This document shows, one piece after another, positions 5,119-5,248 of a DNA stretch of 5,248 bases (positions are counted from its first letter, which is position 1; each line of letters starts with the position of its first letter). The position numbers and the translations under genes were made by a program. The notes under the pieces were generated by a model, which was not told the origin of the DNA, made no database searches, and saw only the letters and a program-made list of their open reading frames with translations. The stretch is from an uncultured Centipeda sp. GTDB taxonomy: Bacteria > Bacillota > Negativicutes > Selenomonadales > Selenomonadaceae. The stretch lies in the NCBI GenBank assembly GCA_937925565.1, contig CALALM010000517.1:1-5248 (forward strand), written 5' to 3'.

Positions 5119-5194
5119 GATAAGATACGTTTATTATCGCCGTATGCGACGATAGTCCGAGAACGGATCCAGTGGTTGTTTGGAGGGAAAGATC

Positions 5195-5248
5195 ATGAAT
5201 ATCTCTACCGTAAAGAAAATTTTTGCGGCAGGTGCAGTCCTTGTATTC
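5195..5248 (+). CDS. N-terminus of a probable exported protein (partial)
   Basis: The ATG at 5195 follows GGAGG (5182-5186) at a suitable 8-base spacing and stays open to the window edge. The 18 visible residues are MNISTVKKIFAAGAVLVF. Two lysines followed by a hydrophobic Ala/Val/Leu run is the beginning of a signal peptide or N-terminal membrane anchor. The mature part is outside the window, so the product is unknown. A long leader with inverted repeats (5081-5118 and 5135-5154) precedes it. Confidence 0.7.
   Translation, partial: MNISTVKKIFAAGAVLVF

Noticed and set aside
1..5248. CRISPR array, tRNA or rRNA genes, insertion sequence or phage genes
   Set aside because: No spaced direct repeats, cloverleaf pattern, rRNA core sequence, transposase or terminal inverted repeats of a mobile element were seen.

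Overview
The window reads as chromosomal DNA of a moderately GC-rich Firmicute. The best guess is a Negativicute such as Selenomonas, judged from codon usage, strong GGAGG-type ribosome binding sites and the character of the proteins. This is an impression, not a database result.

Layout. Bases 2-70 hold the last 22 codons of a small membrane protein on the + strand. It converges with a two-gene metal-efflux operon on the - strand, and facing terminators (69-97 and 114-146) lie between them. The operon, read from right to left, is a free-standing 72-residue heavy-metal-associated (HMA) protein (2282-2064) and a 618-residue Zn/Cd/Pb-type P1B ATPase (2041-185). It is driven by a perfect-consensus promoter: TTGACA, 17 bases, TATAAT. 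A near-perfect ArsR/SmtB-type operator sits over the predicted start site. No cognate repressor gene is in the window.

Bases 2421-2908 hold no convincing protein gene. They do hold what looks like a complete small-RNA gene on the + strand, about 2590-2817. It has an AT-rich upstream element, a promoter, a 10-bp closing stem joining its two ends, internal stems around an asymmetric central bubble, and a strong intrinsic terminator. The shape and size (about 195 nt plus terminator) resemble 6S RNA, but this is not proved and I could not match a family signature.

The right half is all + strand. A 352-residue cytoplasmic protein of unknown function (2909-3967) is followed by a gamma-class carbonic anhydrase-like hexapeptide protein with all metal ligands present (4041-4610). 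A helical 137-residue unknown protein (4610-5023) overlaps it by one base. A regulatory-looking intergenic region follows, with a 16-bp inverted repeat overlapping a possible promoter. The window ends in the first 18 codons of a probable secreted or membrane-anchored protein (from 5195).

Functionally, the left half is metal detoxification or homeostasis: the HMA protein would bind the metal, the ATPase exports it, and a metal-sensing repressor would act at the operator. No link to the right half is evident. The items most worth following up are the candidate small RNA and the two operator-like dyads.
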